A DNA stretch of 64,000 bases from Papaver somniferum (Eukaryota > Streptophyta > Magnoliopsida > Ranunculales > Papaveraceae). The notes under the pieces are model-generated. The model made no database searches, was not told where the DNA came from, and was given only the letters and a program-made list of their open reading frames with translations. This document shows, in pieces, positions 1 to 10,725 of this stretch. Each line of letters begins with the position of its first letter. The stretch's first letter is position 1. A program made the position numbers and the translations under genes. Where the stretch lies: positions 113,439,120-113,503,119 of the forward strand of contig NC_039362.1 in NCBI RefSeq assembly GCF_003573695.1, read 5' to 3'.

Positions 1-941
1 AACTAGTTAGAGAGTTGTTCAATTGCAAGGAAATCTTATGTAACTACACAATACACAATCGAAGCAAAAACGATTTGATTCACTCGAATCGGTTCATGAA
101 ATTTATAGCCACGATTTGCATTTTGCATTCCTTAGTTAATATAAATATAAGTTCACAAACAATCGTCTTTAGACATAACCAAATTAAGTTCGCAGACTTA
201 GTTCGCGAACTTAAGTTCCCGGAAGGAGTTCTCAAACTCCAACAGATTTTCTCGGGTCGAGAACTTCCGCCAGTTCGCGGATTGAGTTCACAACTCTTGT
301 TCCGGTTCTCTTGATCAACAAAGTTCGGAAACTTCGGTTCAAGGAAAAAATGACTTATACATATATGTGTTACCACACAATGCTTATATCCATCATTGGT
401 TATATAATCTAAAATCCCATTTCAATCATTGAAACATTCTTAGAGGACGTTATTATATAGTTGTTATTCACAAACTATTTTTCGTCAAAGTAAGCAATTT
501 TCAAAGGGATTGAAACATAACATGACTTTCGTCACTAGGTAAAGATGAACTTGGCCAAATAAAAATCTTACCAACACATATTTCGAGAAATAGATAGGCG
601 AGATAAACTCGGCTCGTAATAGCAAATGTATATAATCAAAGTCTATATAGCAAAACGACTTTTGCTCAAAATAAGAGATAGAGTAGATAGACTTTTGAGT
701 GATAGATAATTTCAAGTCTCCACATACCTTTTAGTCGATGAAGTTCCACCAGTTTCTTGAGTAGTTCTTCGTCTTGTATGATGATTGCCATGGAGTTCTT
801 GAGCTCAACTACACTTTCTATCCTAGTCCGAGACTTAGCTATAGTAGACTAGAAATCAAGACTTATAGTTTTGATCACTAACATTGACAAACATGCTTGA
901 GATAGCAACGCATGCGAGTTCGGCCGAGCAATGCCCTAACA
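1..941 (-). mobile_element. Copia-C: Ty1/copia LTR, truncated by the window edge
   Basis: This is the outer part of a Copia LTR. Read on the minus strand it starts TGTTAGGGCATT at 941. It matches the outer ends of the Copia-B (18075-19021) and Copia-A (24040-25167) LTRs, including the block with the GCAACGCATGCGAGTTCG word. It sits directly against the Athila reverse transcriptase frame at 942, so it is an insertion there. The expected 5-bp target duplication would be GTTTA (942-946), but its partner lies outside the window. Nothing in it codes for protein. Whether it is a 5' LTR of a minus-strand element or a solo LTR cannot be decided. Confidence 0.85.
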
Positions 942-2748
942 GTTTATGAATGATTTTAGTGTGTATGGTGATTCTTTTGACAGGTGCTTAGATAACCTTG
1001 CACTTATTCTTAAACGATGCGTAGAAACTAATCTTGTTCTTAATTGGGAAAAGTGTCACTTTATGGTGAATCATGGGATTGTGTTAGGCCATGTTATATC
1101 CTCTAGGGAGTTAGAAGTTTACAAGGATAAGATAGATTTGATTCGAAACTTACAATACCCCACAACTGTGAGGGAGGTTCGCTCTTTTCTTGGTCATGCA
1201 GGTTTTTATAGGAGATTCATCAAGGATTTTTCCAAGATTGCAATGCCCCTGTGTAGACTTTTGAGGAAATATGTGACCTTTGATGGTGACAAAGACTTTG
1301 ACACCTTGAAAGAGTTGTTGACCACTGCACCAATTATCAAACCACCGGACTGGAGCAAGCCCTTTGAGTTCATGTGCGATGCTAGTGATTATGGCGTTGG
1401 AGCCGTGTTGGGACGGCGAGATGGTAAAGTTCCATATGTCATTTATTATACTTCTAGAACTCTCAATGGAGCGAAAATCAACTACTTCACTACTAAAAAG
1501 GAGATCTTGGCCATAGTGTTTTCACTAGAGAAGTTTAGATCTTATTTGGTGGGTAAGAAAGTGGTTGTTTTCTCTGACCATACTGCACTACGATACTTGC
1601 TCACAAAGAAGGATGCTAAGCCAAGGCTCATAATTAAGGTGGATACTTCTTCTTCAAGAGTTCAACATACAAATCAAGGATAAGAAGGGAAGTGAGAATA
1701 TCGTATCGGATCATCTAAGAAGATTGATTGTGTCCGAAGAAGCGATTCCTTTGCACGATAATTTCCCGGATGAACAACTCTTTGCGGTTGTTGGCACAAC
1801 TCCATAGTACATTGATATTGTTAACTTCTTGGTCACGGGACAAGTACCTAGTTCCATGTCTACATTTCAAAAACACAAGCTCAAGAAGATTGCCAAGCAA
1901 TATATATGGGATGAACCTTATTTGTGGAAGCATTTCCCCGATCAAGTGATCCGCAGGTGCGTACTCGAATCCGAGTTCCAATCAATTCTGAAATTTTGTC
2001 ACTCATATGCTTGTAGTAGCCATTTCGGAGCCAAGAGGACATCCCTCAAGGTTCTCGAAAGTGGTTTTTATTGGCCTATATTGTTTAAGGATGCATATTT
2101 ATTTTTCAAGGCTTGTGATAGGTGTTAAAGGACAGGCAACCTAGGTGCTAGAAACCAAATGCCGTAAACACCAATTCTCGTTGTTGAGATTTTTGATGTT
2201 TGGGTATCGATTTTATGGGACCTTTTGTGAATTCCAATGGGAAATTTTATATACTTCTTGTTGTAGATTATGTTTCCAAGTGGGTGGAATATAAAGCCAC
2301 CCCAACTAATGATTCTCAAGTTGTTTGCGAGTTTGTGAAGGAACATATCTTTTCTAGATTTGGTACACCTCGAGTGGTGATTAGAGACGGAGGTTCGCAC
2401 TTCAATAAATACTTTCACGCTCTTCTAAAGAAGTATAATATTTCTCATAAAGTTGACACACCGTATCATCCACAAACGAGCGGTCAAGCTGAAATTTCCA
2501 ACTGGGAGATTAAGTCCATCCTAGAGAAGACGGTGAACGTTTCAAGGAAGGATTGGAGTTATAGACTCAATGATGCATTATGGATAGGACATCATACAAT
2601 ACACCCATTGGTATGTCTCCTTTTAGGCTTGTCTATGGTAAACCTTGCCATCTGCGGGTTGAACTTGAACACGAATCTTATTGGGCTATCAAGGTATGTA
2701 ATATGGAATTAGATGCAGATGGTGAACATAGGAAACTTCAACTCAATG
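942..2748 (+). pseudogene. pol: Athila-type Ty3/gypsy pol: RT C-terminus, RNase H, integrase (broken)
   Basis: This is the 3' half of a gypsy polyprotein, cut on the left by Copia-C and on the right by GP-short. RT residues start at the catalytic box, which reads FMNDFS, so the first aspartate of the usual MDD is changed to asparagine. RNase H follows, with [13 protein letters not shown] (aspartate at 1378-1380) and [10 protein letters not shown]. After a frameshift near 1645 come the integrase zinc finger (HSYACSSHFG, then CDRC ending about 2125) and the core with GIDFMG (2203), IRDGG (2386) and GQAE (2491). Stops at 1805, 2126 and 2165 and a lost G near 2195 break it. Wording such as NWEKCHFMV and [19 protein letters not shown] is typical of the Athila lineage. 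Confidence 0.9.
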
Positions 2749-3218
2749 TGTAGGATCATAATCTCGCAGCAATAATGTCTCAGCAAAATTATCAACAACA
2801 CAACACAACAGCGTCGCAGAACAATTTCAGAAATGATATAATAAACGACGCCAGCTAAAATCATGAGAAAGATGTGATAGTCCCGCGAAAATTAGAGAGT
2901 TTACGAGATTAACATTTGTAAGGTTGCAAGAATGTCGCAAGCCATATCCGAAAATAAAGGACAGATTAGCTGTCATCCACTATGTATTTCCCTATAAATA
3001 GTCGTTCAGTTGTAAAGGAAAGGGGGAGATCTTTTCTGATTGAGAAACAAGTAAATAGGAGAGAGAAAATCTAGAGTAGTGGTTATTCTTGATTCCTTTA
3101 TCTTTTCTTGTAAGATTGTTCAAAGATTCATCAATAAAATTAAGATTGTTAATCTAAAATGAGTTGAATGTTAATGAAATTTTGTGAGGGGTGTACTGTA
3201 GGATTTCCTGCAACTACA
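2749..3218 (+). repeat. 5' LTR of GP-short
   Basis: It begins TGTAGGATCATAATC and ends CTGCAACTACA, short inverted ends of the TG...CA type. A TATA box (2993-3001) lies about 245 bases in, and an AATAAA-like word follows near 3131. The 3' LTR has the same length. Confidence 0.93.
2993..3001 (+). promoter_or_regulatory. TATA box of the GP-short 5' LTR
   Basis: TATAAATAG preceded by CCC. The identical box is at 4833-4841 in the 3' LTR and, inverted, at 43742-43750 in the GP-full 5' LTR. Confidence 0.7.
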
Positions 3219-3221
3219 TAA

Positions 3222-3238
3222 TGGCGCTAGAAACAGGG
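3222..3238 (+). other. Primer binding site of GP-short
   Basis: TGGCGCTAGAAACAGGG starts three bases after the 5' LTR. The same word stands at the same place in GP-full (43505-43521, minus). The tRNA that would pair with it was not identified. Confidence 0.75.
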
Positions 3239-3326
3239 AACTGAAGATCGAAAGTTGAAGATTGTTGTTGAGATTGTTCAGATTAATAAAGTGATTAAAT
3301 AAATCAGTGAACCAGTTAAAAGAAAA

Positions 3327-4067
3327 ATGATTAGAGTCAATGAAGATGACAAAAGATTGGAGTGTAATATGATAACAAAAACAATGGTTAATGAATTCCA
3401 TGAAAACATCAAAGGAAGAATACATAAACGAAATTTTGAAGAAAGGAAGGTTATGGCGGTAGAAAAGACATCACCCTTGAAAGATTGGGAAAAGCAAAAA
3501 ATCACATTCATGGCGGCAGAAATACCAAAAGAAAATTTGAACCACACATCTCCATTGGTTATTACAGTGCCTATTACGCGAAAAGAGAAGGGAACAACAA
3601 CAAAATCCACGGAAGAATGGATATTGAACAAAACTTTAATCGATACAGGAAGTTCAGTGGATATAATATTTTATCATGCGTTCAGGGGAATGGGATTTAA
3701 AGATGAAGAAATGTCTAGTTCAACATATCTTGTTCATGACTTTGGAAAACCCACAACAAAACCTAAAGGAGAAATAGTGGTACGAATTCCACTAGGAGAG
3801 ATCGAAACACACATGACACTATGCGTGGTGGATATGGAATCACCATATAATATGTTGCTAGGAAGACCATGGATACATGCGATAAAAGCTGTAGTATCAA
3901 CGTTGCATCAATGTATTAAATTCCCCACACCAAATGGAATAGGTGAAATCAGAGGAGATGTTGACAATGCGAAATTATGTCATCAAATTGAAGTAAAGCA
4001 TTATGAAGGACAAGCAAAAAGGAAACAATTTCGCAGAAAGTTGGCAAATGAGGCAAAGAAAGAATAA
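3327..4067 (+). CDS. GP-short aspartic protease (retropepsin) protein
   Basis: This is a 246-residue open frame with no gag in front of it. The protease centre is LIDTGSSVDIIFYHAF (about residues 106-121), a complete D-T-G site. Downstream come CVVDMESPYNMLLGRPWIHAIKA blocks (second retropepsin strand and the LGRPW motif) and STLHQCIKFPTP, all standard for plant gypsy proteases. The first 75 residues resemble the gag-protease linker of GP-full, with PLKDWEKQKI here against PLEEWQKQII there. The frame is intact and may still be translated. On its own it cannot drive transposition, so the element would need gag and pol from another source. Confidence 0.8.
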   Translation: MIRVNEDDKRLECNMITKTMVNEFHENIKGRIHKRNFEERKVMAVEKTSPLKDWEKQKITFMAAEIPKENLNHTSPLVITVPITRKEKGTTTKSTEEWILNKTLIDTGSSVDIIFYHAFRGMGFKDEEMSSSTYLVHDFGKPTTKPKGEIVVRIPLGEIETHMTLCVVDMESPYNMLLGRPWIHAIKAVVSTLHQCIKFPTPNGIGEIRGDVDNAKLCHQIEVKHYEGQAKRKQFRRKLANEAKKE

Positions 4068-4082
4068 GAATTTAGAGTATAC

Positions 4083-4334
4083 ATGATCAGAGAAAAAGAA
4101 GGCAGGGGAATACCCAGCGAAATTTCGGAAGAAGGAGAAGGACCTCTGAAAACAATTACAGAACCAACACAAATGGGAGAACCCAAGTCCAGTTACACTG
4201 CCGCAGAACCAACAAAAGAAGTAAACGTTGGTACTATAGAAGAACCTCTAATATTGAGAATTGGAACCAAGATGGATGTAGAAGAAGAAGAAAGAGGAAA
4301 AGTTGCAATAATGGAATTTGCAGAAGAACGATGA
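4083..4334 (+). CDS. Protease-RT linker fragment of pol
   Basis: An 83-residue acidic frame 15 bases after the protease stop. It contains VNVGTIEEPLILRIGTKM, which resembles the linker that precedes RT in Tat-lineage polyproteins (compare VNLGSEDEPRCVRI in Tat-2, near 29710). RT itself is missing, so the internal deletion of this element begins just after this point. It is probably the old C-terminal end of gag-pro rather than a separate gene. Confidence 0.5.
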   Translation: MIREKEGRGIPSEISEEGEGPLKTITEPTQMGEPKSSYTAAEPTKEVNVGTIEEPLILRIGTKMDVEEEERGKVAIMEFAEER

Positions 4335-4588
4335 AGTTGCAGAGAAAATAAATAGAGAGAAAAAGGGAGTGAGAAAGAGTATATATAGAGGAAATTTTTT
4401 CTCGAGAAGATAAACACGATTAATGCGGAAAGATGTAAGCGGTTAAAAAGCAGCAGTTATAAAAGACTTGTCAAGAAACAGATGGGAAAAAGGATACGTG
4501 TGATAAATACAGAATATGAAATGATGGATAACTGCGCATTTCTCACATCATTCTCTACTTCGCAGAGAAGATATGAGAAGAGGTAAGA
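4335..4588 (-). promoter_or_regulatory. Retained upstream region of the deleted antisense gene
   Basis: A non-coding block between the pol linker and the 3' LTR. Its reverse complement aligns with 35527-35790 of GP-full, where it is the region upstream of the antisense gene. Shared words are CTTCGCAGAGAAGATATGAGAAGAGG beginning at 4559 (longer identity by eye) and the AATGCGGAAAGA word near 4422. On the minus strand it has a TATATATA-type box around 4380-4388 followed by CT-rich leader sequence. The gene itself is gone here. Confidence 0.6.
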
Positions 4589-5058
4589 TGTAGGATCATA
4601 ATCTCACAGCAATAATGTCTCAGCGAAATTATCAACAACACAACACAACAACGTCGCAGAACAATTTCAGAAATGATATAATAAACGACGTCAGCTAAAA
4701 TCATGAGAAAGATGTGATTGTACTGCAACAATTAGAGAGGTTGCGAGATTAACATTTGTAACGTTGCGAGAATGTCGCAAGCCATATCCGAAAATAAAGG
4801 ACAGATTAGCTGTCATCCACTATGTATTTCCCTATAAATAGTCGTTCAGTTGTAAAGGAAAGGGGGAGATCTTTTCTGATTGAGAAGCAAGTAAATAGGA
4901 GAGAGAAAATCTAGAGTAGTGGTTATTCTTGATTCCTTTATATTTTCTTGTAAGATTATTCAAAGATTCATCAATAAAATTAAGATTGTTAATCTAAAAT
5001 GAGTTGAATGTTAATGAAATCTTGTGAGGGGTGTAGTGTAGGATTTCCTGCAACTACA
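4589..5058 (+). repeat. 3' LTR of GP-short
   Basis: 470 bp, the same ends as the 5' LTR, followed at once by the second CAATG target copy (5059-5063). No strong purine tract is seen before it; the preceding bases are AGAAGAGGTAAGA. Confidence 0.93.
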
Positions 5059-5063
5059 CAATG

Positions 5064-5411
5064 AGTTAGAAGAGATACGAAATGATGCATATGAAAGTTC
5101 ACGCATTTACAAAGAAAAGACCAAATCTTTCCATGATAAAATGATTCCCCGAAAGAGTTTTGAAGTAGGGCAGAAAGTTCTTTTTATTCCATTCTCGTCT
5201 TAAATTGTTTTCGGGTAAACTTAGGTCCATATGGATTGGACCATTTGTTGTTACTAATATGTTCTCTCATGGTGCAGTTGAAATTATTAATCCGAAAACA
5301 GGGATGGTTTCCAAGGTCAATGGCCATCGTTTGAAACCATACTATGAGCAGTTTGTGACGGAGAATCAGGATATGGTCACATTGAGTGATCCACTCCCTC
5401 TGGAGGAGTAA
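5064..5411 (+). pseudogene. pol: Athila-type integrase C-terminal domain
   Basis: This continues the integrase interrupted at 2748. The first part reads [19 protein letters not shown] and leads to [13 protein letters not shown] frameshift near 5205 follows, and then KLRSIWIGPFVVTNMF, HGAVEII and VNGHRLKPYYEQF up to the stop at 5411. The GPF..., HGAVEI and KVNGHRLK blocks are the usual C-terminal integrase signature of Athila elements. The frameshift and the stops upstream make the polyprotein inactive. Confidence 0.88.
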
Positions 5412-6150
5412 TTGGAGCTCAAAGTCACGTTGACGACTTTAAATTAAGCGCTAAGTGGGAGGCAACCTACCGGTTTTGTATCTTTATCTTTTTATTTTTA
5501 AGCATTTTATTCTTATTTTTCATATCATTTTAGGAAATTTCCCACTTTGAACTTTACTTTGAGTGACTAAATTTTACATTGAGGACAGTGTAAAGTTTAA
5601 GTGTGAGGGAGTATTTGTATAGTTTATACGTAGAGTTTGATTCCATTAGAAAAAAAGAAAAAAAAATAGAAAAGTTAAAAAAAAATTGCTTTATAAATTC
5701 TGAAATCTAGATACTTGTGCCTTCAGGATGACACTAGACAATATAAGTTGATGGAACCATCTTGGTTGCAGGAGTAGAGGAACCCATTAACTAAAATGAC
5801 AGAGCTTAGGTGTTACAAATAACATGATAGTTGTTACCATATCTCAGAATCGTCATCATATCTCTGGTTATTTTTATTTTTGCAAACTTTTTGTTTCTCT
5901 AAGTGATTCGGTGGGTCACTAACATCGAATTGTTATTACTGCTAGGATGAAATAGAGTGATTGAGTTACTAAAAAAAAACAGACCAATTAGACCGACCGG
6001 TGTATATACAAAAAAAATGACACTTGGATTACCATTTCTGCAGATACTAGTTGAGCATTTTGCCATTTGCATGATTCCATCATCGAAGTTTGCATCTGGA
6101 TGATATAATGAAGTAGAATGTTATGTGAATCTTACAGCTACTTCGCGAGG
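5412..6150 (+). other. Athila 3' non-coding region and unresolved junction with Tat-1
   Basis: After the pol stop comes TAAGCGCTAAGTGGGAGGCA, wording typical of the region after Athila pol, then AT-rich DNA with a GAGGACAGTGTAAAGTTTAAG stretch and poly-A runs (5648-5690). I see no envelope-like frame. A 3' LTR may start near 5616 (TGTATAG after GTGAGGGAGTAT), but its right end could not be placed. The start of the Tat-1 antisense gene follows at 6151. Confidence 0.5.
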
Positions 6151-9100
6151 ATGTCTGATTCCCAAGCTAATGATGCCTCCAGAGATGATACATGTGTAGA
6201 TAATGATGTCTCCAGGGACGATACATGCATGGATGAGACTTCCATTGGCGAAGAGGAAGACGAAACACCTGGAATCAAGAATGTTCCGAATATAGAGGAT
6301 ACGTTCTTTGTGGATCAAGGGTCTGAAAAGCGTCTCAGAACTCCAGCATTTCGTCTTCTGATAAATCCTAGAGAGGTTACTCAAAAAAAATTGGTGACTC
6401 CTCAGGCAACCATTTGGTTTTGTCTCGAACGAGGATATTTTTCAGCATCAATTATTGAATTCAAGCTTTCTTGACAGCCTTTAGAGAAGTTTTCTGGATG
6501 GGCGAGGTATATGCTGGGTTTTCCTCGCGTTCGAGCCAAGTTGCATGATGCACAGATAATACGGGCTATCCAAGCTTCTGGAGACTTGTTCATTTTTCAT
6601 GATGCACGAGGTATTGTAGCTCTACTTGCTCGTTGGTGTATTCCAACTCACTCCTTCATATGCAGATGGGGAGAGTTTACCATTACTTTAGAAGATGTAG
6701 TTGTTTTGTTGCATCTTCCAATCACGGGCAACCTTCCTGAAGGTCTTTCTTCCTTAGAGGAGACTGTAATCTCTAACATCTTGACAGTTGCAATGGAAGA
6801 GATTAATAAGGCATCCGGAATCAAAGGTTGTTATGCTCATTGGTTAATACATTGGTGGCCAAAAGATACTCCTCTGAAGTGGCTTGTTGACGGTACGTTA
6901 TCTATTGCTGCTTTCTTGTGTTTATGGCTGTCCATAGATGTATTTGAAGATACTGGAAATTTGTTGAAGCCGTTCGTGATTCCTTTTGTGATTAAGATGG
7001 TTCAGGGAGAGCAACTCCCAATAGGTAGTCTGTTCTTGGGTTCTTTGTACTCTAACTTAGACTCCTTGATTATAGACTCCGGCATCTCGAATGGTTTTAT
7101 GGAGATTGAATGCTATTCCAATACAATGATTCTTCAAGCTTTGATGTGAGAACATTTCAAGAATTATGCACCTATTCCATGTACCATCTTGCAAGGATTG
7201 AATGCTGATGCTCGCCGCGTTTTCTCTGAGAAGACCAATGCCAGGATCTTGCGCTGGTCCACAAAGCAACCTCGAATCAAGACTCGCTTCATTGATGTGT
7301 TAGACCGTGAATATGAATTCAACTTTCTCCCATGGGTGTCAGTTCCCTCTTATATTTCTCAGTTCACAACTTTCAATGTTGAATAAAGTATGACTTTGAA
7401 ATCTGGTGCTGATTTGAGTGACGGCGAGAGGTCTTTTATGTTGAGTTGCACTCCTGGTCACCTGATATCAATAATACATGGCGAATTCTTGGTGGAATAA
7501 TACAATATTGACAGAGAAGCTCGACAAATGGGTATGGATCAGTGCGTTTCGACTTTTCGTAGAAGGAAACCATCGGTTGAACAGCTCATGACCCGTTTAG
7601 ACCACACACATGTGGAAGGAAGTGAATACGGGTTTCCTAGCTCTGAGCGAATCACATATGTAACTCCAGGTTACATAAACTTTTGGGATCAACAACTCGG
7701 GGGGTTTACTCGATTTCGTGTCGGTTGATCAAACTTTGGTGAAGGAGCCTCCTTCTACTGAGATGATTGCTACTCGACCAATACTGAAGCATTTCCCTGG
7801 TGGTGATAAGCGGAAAACATCTCCATGCCGTTCACAAGTAAGTCTTCTTTGTATAATTTTCATAAAATTATGATAATTGTGTTTTGATTACTGCATCAAA
7901 ATTTTCTACAGGACGGTCGTAACGTAAGACCTCTCAGAAACTGAAGCAATTATTCATGGTGGAGAAGGCAGGAATAAGAATTATAAGATGTTACCTAACA
8001 CCATAAAGTCCCCAGTGATTTCTTTGGTGAGTTGTCGATATTTCTTTCACCGTGACTTCTTCTCATCCGTGTAATTAGGATCGCAAAACCAATGTTTGTT
8101 GCTTTGTTACAGAATTTTACTCCATCAAGTATTGACGGTCTTCAATTCTCTGCCGCTGGGCAAACAGTTTCTGATTTGAGTGAAGAAGAGGTCGTAAGTA
8201 TTTCTTCGTATATCCAATTATGATTCTTTGTAGACAAAATGCTAATTGTTGAGAATATGTCCAGGAGGATGTCTCCATGGAGGTGGATAGTACTGGTGAT
8301 GATCGTTCATCCTCGGAAAATGGCGATAAAGAAAATTCTCAGAGCTCAAAACCGAATGAAAGTGACGGTGCTCTTGGTGTTAATGCGGGTAATTCAGGTT
8401 CTTCGAACGCTTCATAGACCACCCAAGTAAGTATTTACTTTAAATTTAATCCATAGGAGCATAACATTCCTGATTTATGAATGGGTGGATGAGAATTCAT
8501 GTGAATATACAAAAAGTTTTGCCGAAATACGTCACCAGAAATTTCAGATCTCAGCCCTATAGCAAAAATGATGTAGAATCTTCATACGATTTCGGATTTT
8601 CGCAATCTACCCATGTATCCTTATGCCCAGGAAATTTCCAAGACTTATTTAATAATGTTTTAGAGTTTTGAGTACATTTAGGAGGTGAAATCAGCGAAAT
8701 AGTAAACTTCCAGGAGACTTCCAGAAAATTTTCAGCTGTCATGTAGTCCGATGTTTTGACCACATCGTTTTGATCATTCATCCGATTGTCATGAAATTTT
8801 GATATGTTGTATATAAGACCCATACGAATAGAAGGGTATATAACGAAGACTTAGATTCTTCACCAATTGCTCCCAGTTCGTCGTTTTGTACAGGGAAGTG
8901 TAAAATCTTCTCAGACGAGCTTGTTGTAAAACGTGTTTTTGTGACTTTAACGTTATTTGCTGATGTCTAGCATGTAAAATGAAGAACTTAAGTATCATTA
9001 GTTCACTTTCATGTCAAACTTTATGATTTCCTTTGGTTTCATGCTTGGATGATCCTAATCTCATGTAATCTTCGTATTAGGTGTCAAATACCGAAGTTGA

Positions 9101-9824
9101 GATTGAAGGAGCTAATAATGATAACTCGAGCAACCCTGGGGCCATTGATGGAGAGACAACCATCTCTGCACTTCAAGGCCATGAGAGGGTTATCAATGAT
9201 GTTGAGACTTCAATAGTTATTGCTTCAGTGGCGGAAGAAGTTGAACCGCGAGTAGAGGAAACTGAAAAAACTGTTGGCATGACCGTGGAAGTTGCTCCAG
9301 TAATCGAGAATCATATAGTAGTGCATGAATACCCGAGTGCAGGGATTGCTTTTGACCCTCCATTTGATGCATCACTCCCATATCACGAACTGGTTGGTGG
9401 ATTCAGCGTTCCCATTGGATATGCCGGCTTGTACGAGAAGATATGGAAGAAATTTGGTCACATCATCGTTACCAGAGATCCCAAGCGTGATTATTCTTTA
9501 ACAATGAAAGTAAGTGTTATCTTGCGTGTTGTAAGTGACATATGCGTTAGGGCCAGAAATACTGTCACTCCATATGTACTCTTTGATTGGGAGTTCAACT
9601 TGGAGAATTCTGAAAGACTTGGCTCCAACATGAAGTGGCTTCGTAAGAAGATAAATACTATCAAGGACTCATGTGAGAAGAACATATCCTTTCCAAATGA
9701 TGTTGTGATGGAGAAGGAAGACAAGATTGCTAGGCTGACTGAAGAGCTGAACATGAAGAAGGCAGCTTTAAAAGTCTTGAAGGATTCAGAAGAGCAAAAG
9801 TCTTTCTTTGCTGATTTTCTTTGA
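6151..9824 (+). pseudogene. Antisense gene of Tat-1: plant mobile domain protein with coiled-coil tail
   Basis: A gene running against the Tat-1 gag-pol. Proposed exons: 6151-7837, 7912-8026, 8113-8193, 8265-8425, 9081-9824. All introns are GT-AG; three are 71-86 bp and the last is 655 bp. Exon 1 starts MSDSQAND, has an acidic stretch, then a PMD: ARWCIPTHSFICRWGEFTIT followed by LEDVVVLLHLPITG, and FLCLWLSIDVFED later. Exons 2-4 are Ser/Asp-rich. The last exon has Y..IWKKFGH, MKWLRKKI and a coiled coil. One frame stays readable from 6151 to 7700 but holds stops at 6472 (TGA), 7147 (TGA), 7384 (TAA) and 7498 (TAA), and a frameshift lies near 7700. It is therefore inactive. The PMD is thought to be a transposase-derived, DNA- or chromatin-associated domain in plants; its role inside Tat elements is unknown. 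Confidence 0.7.
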
Positions 9825-10105
9825 TTTCTTTTCATAATCTCTTGAACTTCTGAACTTATGAGAGATTTAAGGTTTTATTTCTGGTTTTGATTAGTTTTGG
9901 ATAAGTAGATGATTGAGGATTTTTTGGGTTTGATAGAGATTTTCTTTAAGTAAACTGAATTTTGATAAATTGTTGAATTTAAATTACTGAATGCAAGTAT
10001 TGCAAACATTTTGGAGGAATTGAAATACAATGAAAGAAAATTCTAAACGCCAAATATTTGGGGTGTTCATGCCTTGAACATCCAATACCTCGAATATCCA
10101 AAACC
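9825..10105. other. Spacer between antisense gene and integrase of Tat-1
   Basis: AT-rich, no frame of note. It lies between the convergent 3' ends of the antisense gene and the gag-pol, so terminators or polyadenylation sites for both could be here. TTGAACATCCAATACCTCGA-like short repeats stand at 10060-10110. Confidence 0.5.
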
Positions 10106-10312
10106 TTAAACATCAAAGGCCTTGAGCCAATTCTCGTGTATTACGGCCACAGTCTCCTTGGTGTCCATGTTGATTAATTTGTAGTATCCACCAGTAACAT
10201 ACTTAGAGATCATAAAAGGTCCTTCCCAGTTGGAGTTCTTTGCAGAGTGAAAGTTACGCTTGGTTTCTTTGAGAACTAAATCTCCTTCCTGGAATTTTTT
10301 AGACTTGATCAT
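10106..10312 (-). pseudogene. pol: Tat-1 integrase C-terminal domain
   Basis: A 68-residue fragment reading SKKFQEGDLVLKETKR, then NWEGPFMISKYVTGGYYKL and a final HENWLKAF. The GDLVL, NWEGP(F/Y) and G.Y.L blocks are the normal C-terminal end of Tat integrases and match the end of pol next to the antisense region. The catalytic core upstream is mostly missing, so it is a leftover. Confidence 0.8.
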
Positions 10313-10363
10313 CCGTGCCCTGAATATCTTCTGTTGGTTTGGGATTCTTCGTGCAGTGGAATT

Positions 10364-10725
10364 TCATGTTGTTGAAGTCTTCCAACCTTGCGGCACATGT
10401 GGACATTCGTGTAAAGGAGAATATTTGGGATACTGTTTGTCGAATTCAGCCATTATTTCATCAATGACTGTATTAGTGAGGTGTTCGACTCGGAGAGGTT
10501 CTGCATCCATCCACTTAGTGAAATATTGCTGAGGTGAGGTTATCCACTCATAGCATTTTGCAATAGCTGAGTTGTTGGTGGAGTGAAGCCCTCGGACCAA
10601 ATAAGCATATTTGAAAACTGACGATATGGACACATGAGGAGGAATAAAACTTGCATGTGTACGAAATATTTTTATGAAAGAATTTGCATTTTCTTCAGGC
10701 TTTTGTGTTAGCCCTGTCAGGGCTT
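10364..10725 (-). pseudogene. pol: Tat-1 integrase core remnant after a large internal deletion
   Basis: The frame continues from the end of the protease through an acidic run into degenerate sequence. The piece QQYFTKWMDAEPLR resembles the integrase core segment (normally DYFTKWVEAEPLR) that follows the first catalytic aspartate. No RT or RNase H motif lies between protease and this piece, so a deletion of roughly 2 kb or more joined them. The remaining residues show no clear domain. Confidence 0.55.

Larger units (their letters stand above)
2749..5058 (+). mobile_element. GP-short: complete non-autonomous gypsy-type element
   Basis: Two 470-bp LTRs (2749-3218 and 4589-5058) flank 1.37 kb of internal DNA. 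The 5-bp duplication CAATG stands at 2744-2748 and 5059-5063, and the Athila integrase frame rejoins exactly when the element is removed. The inside holds a primer binding site, a retropepsin ORF, a short pol linker and a 250-bp block next to the 3' LTR. Gag, RT, RNase H and integrase are absent. LTR, primer site, protease and the 3' block match GP-full (35060-43994), so this is a deletion derivative of that family. By eye the two LTRs differ at about 18 of 470 positions. Confidence 0.93.

Noticed and set aside
6151..9824. PMD gene as an envelope-like sense gene of the Athila element upstream
   Set aside because: It is in the same direction as Athila pol, but its match to the Tat-2 antisense gene and its position opposite to the Tat-1 gag-pro favour Tat-1.
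9491..9835. 114-residue minus frame
   Set aside because: Shadow of the last exon of the Tat-1 antisense gene.
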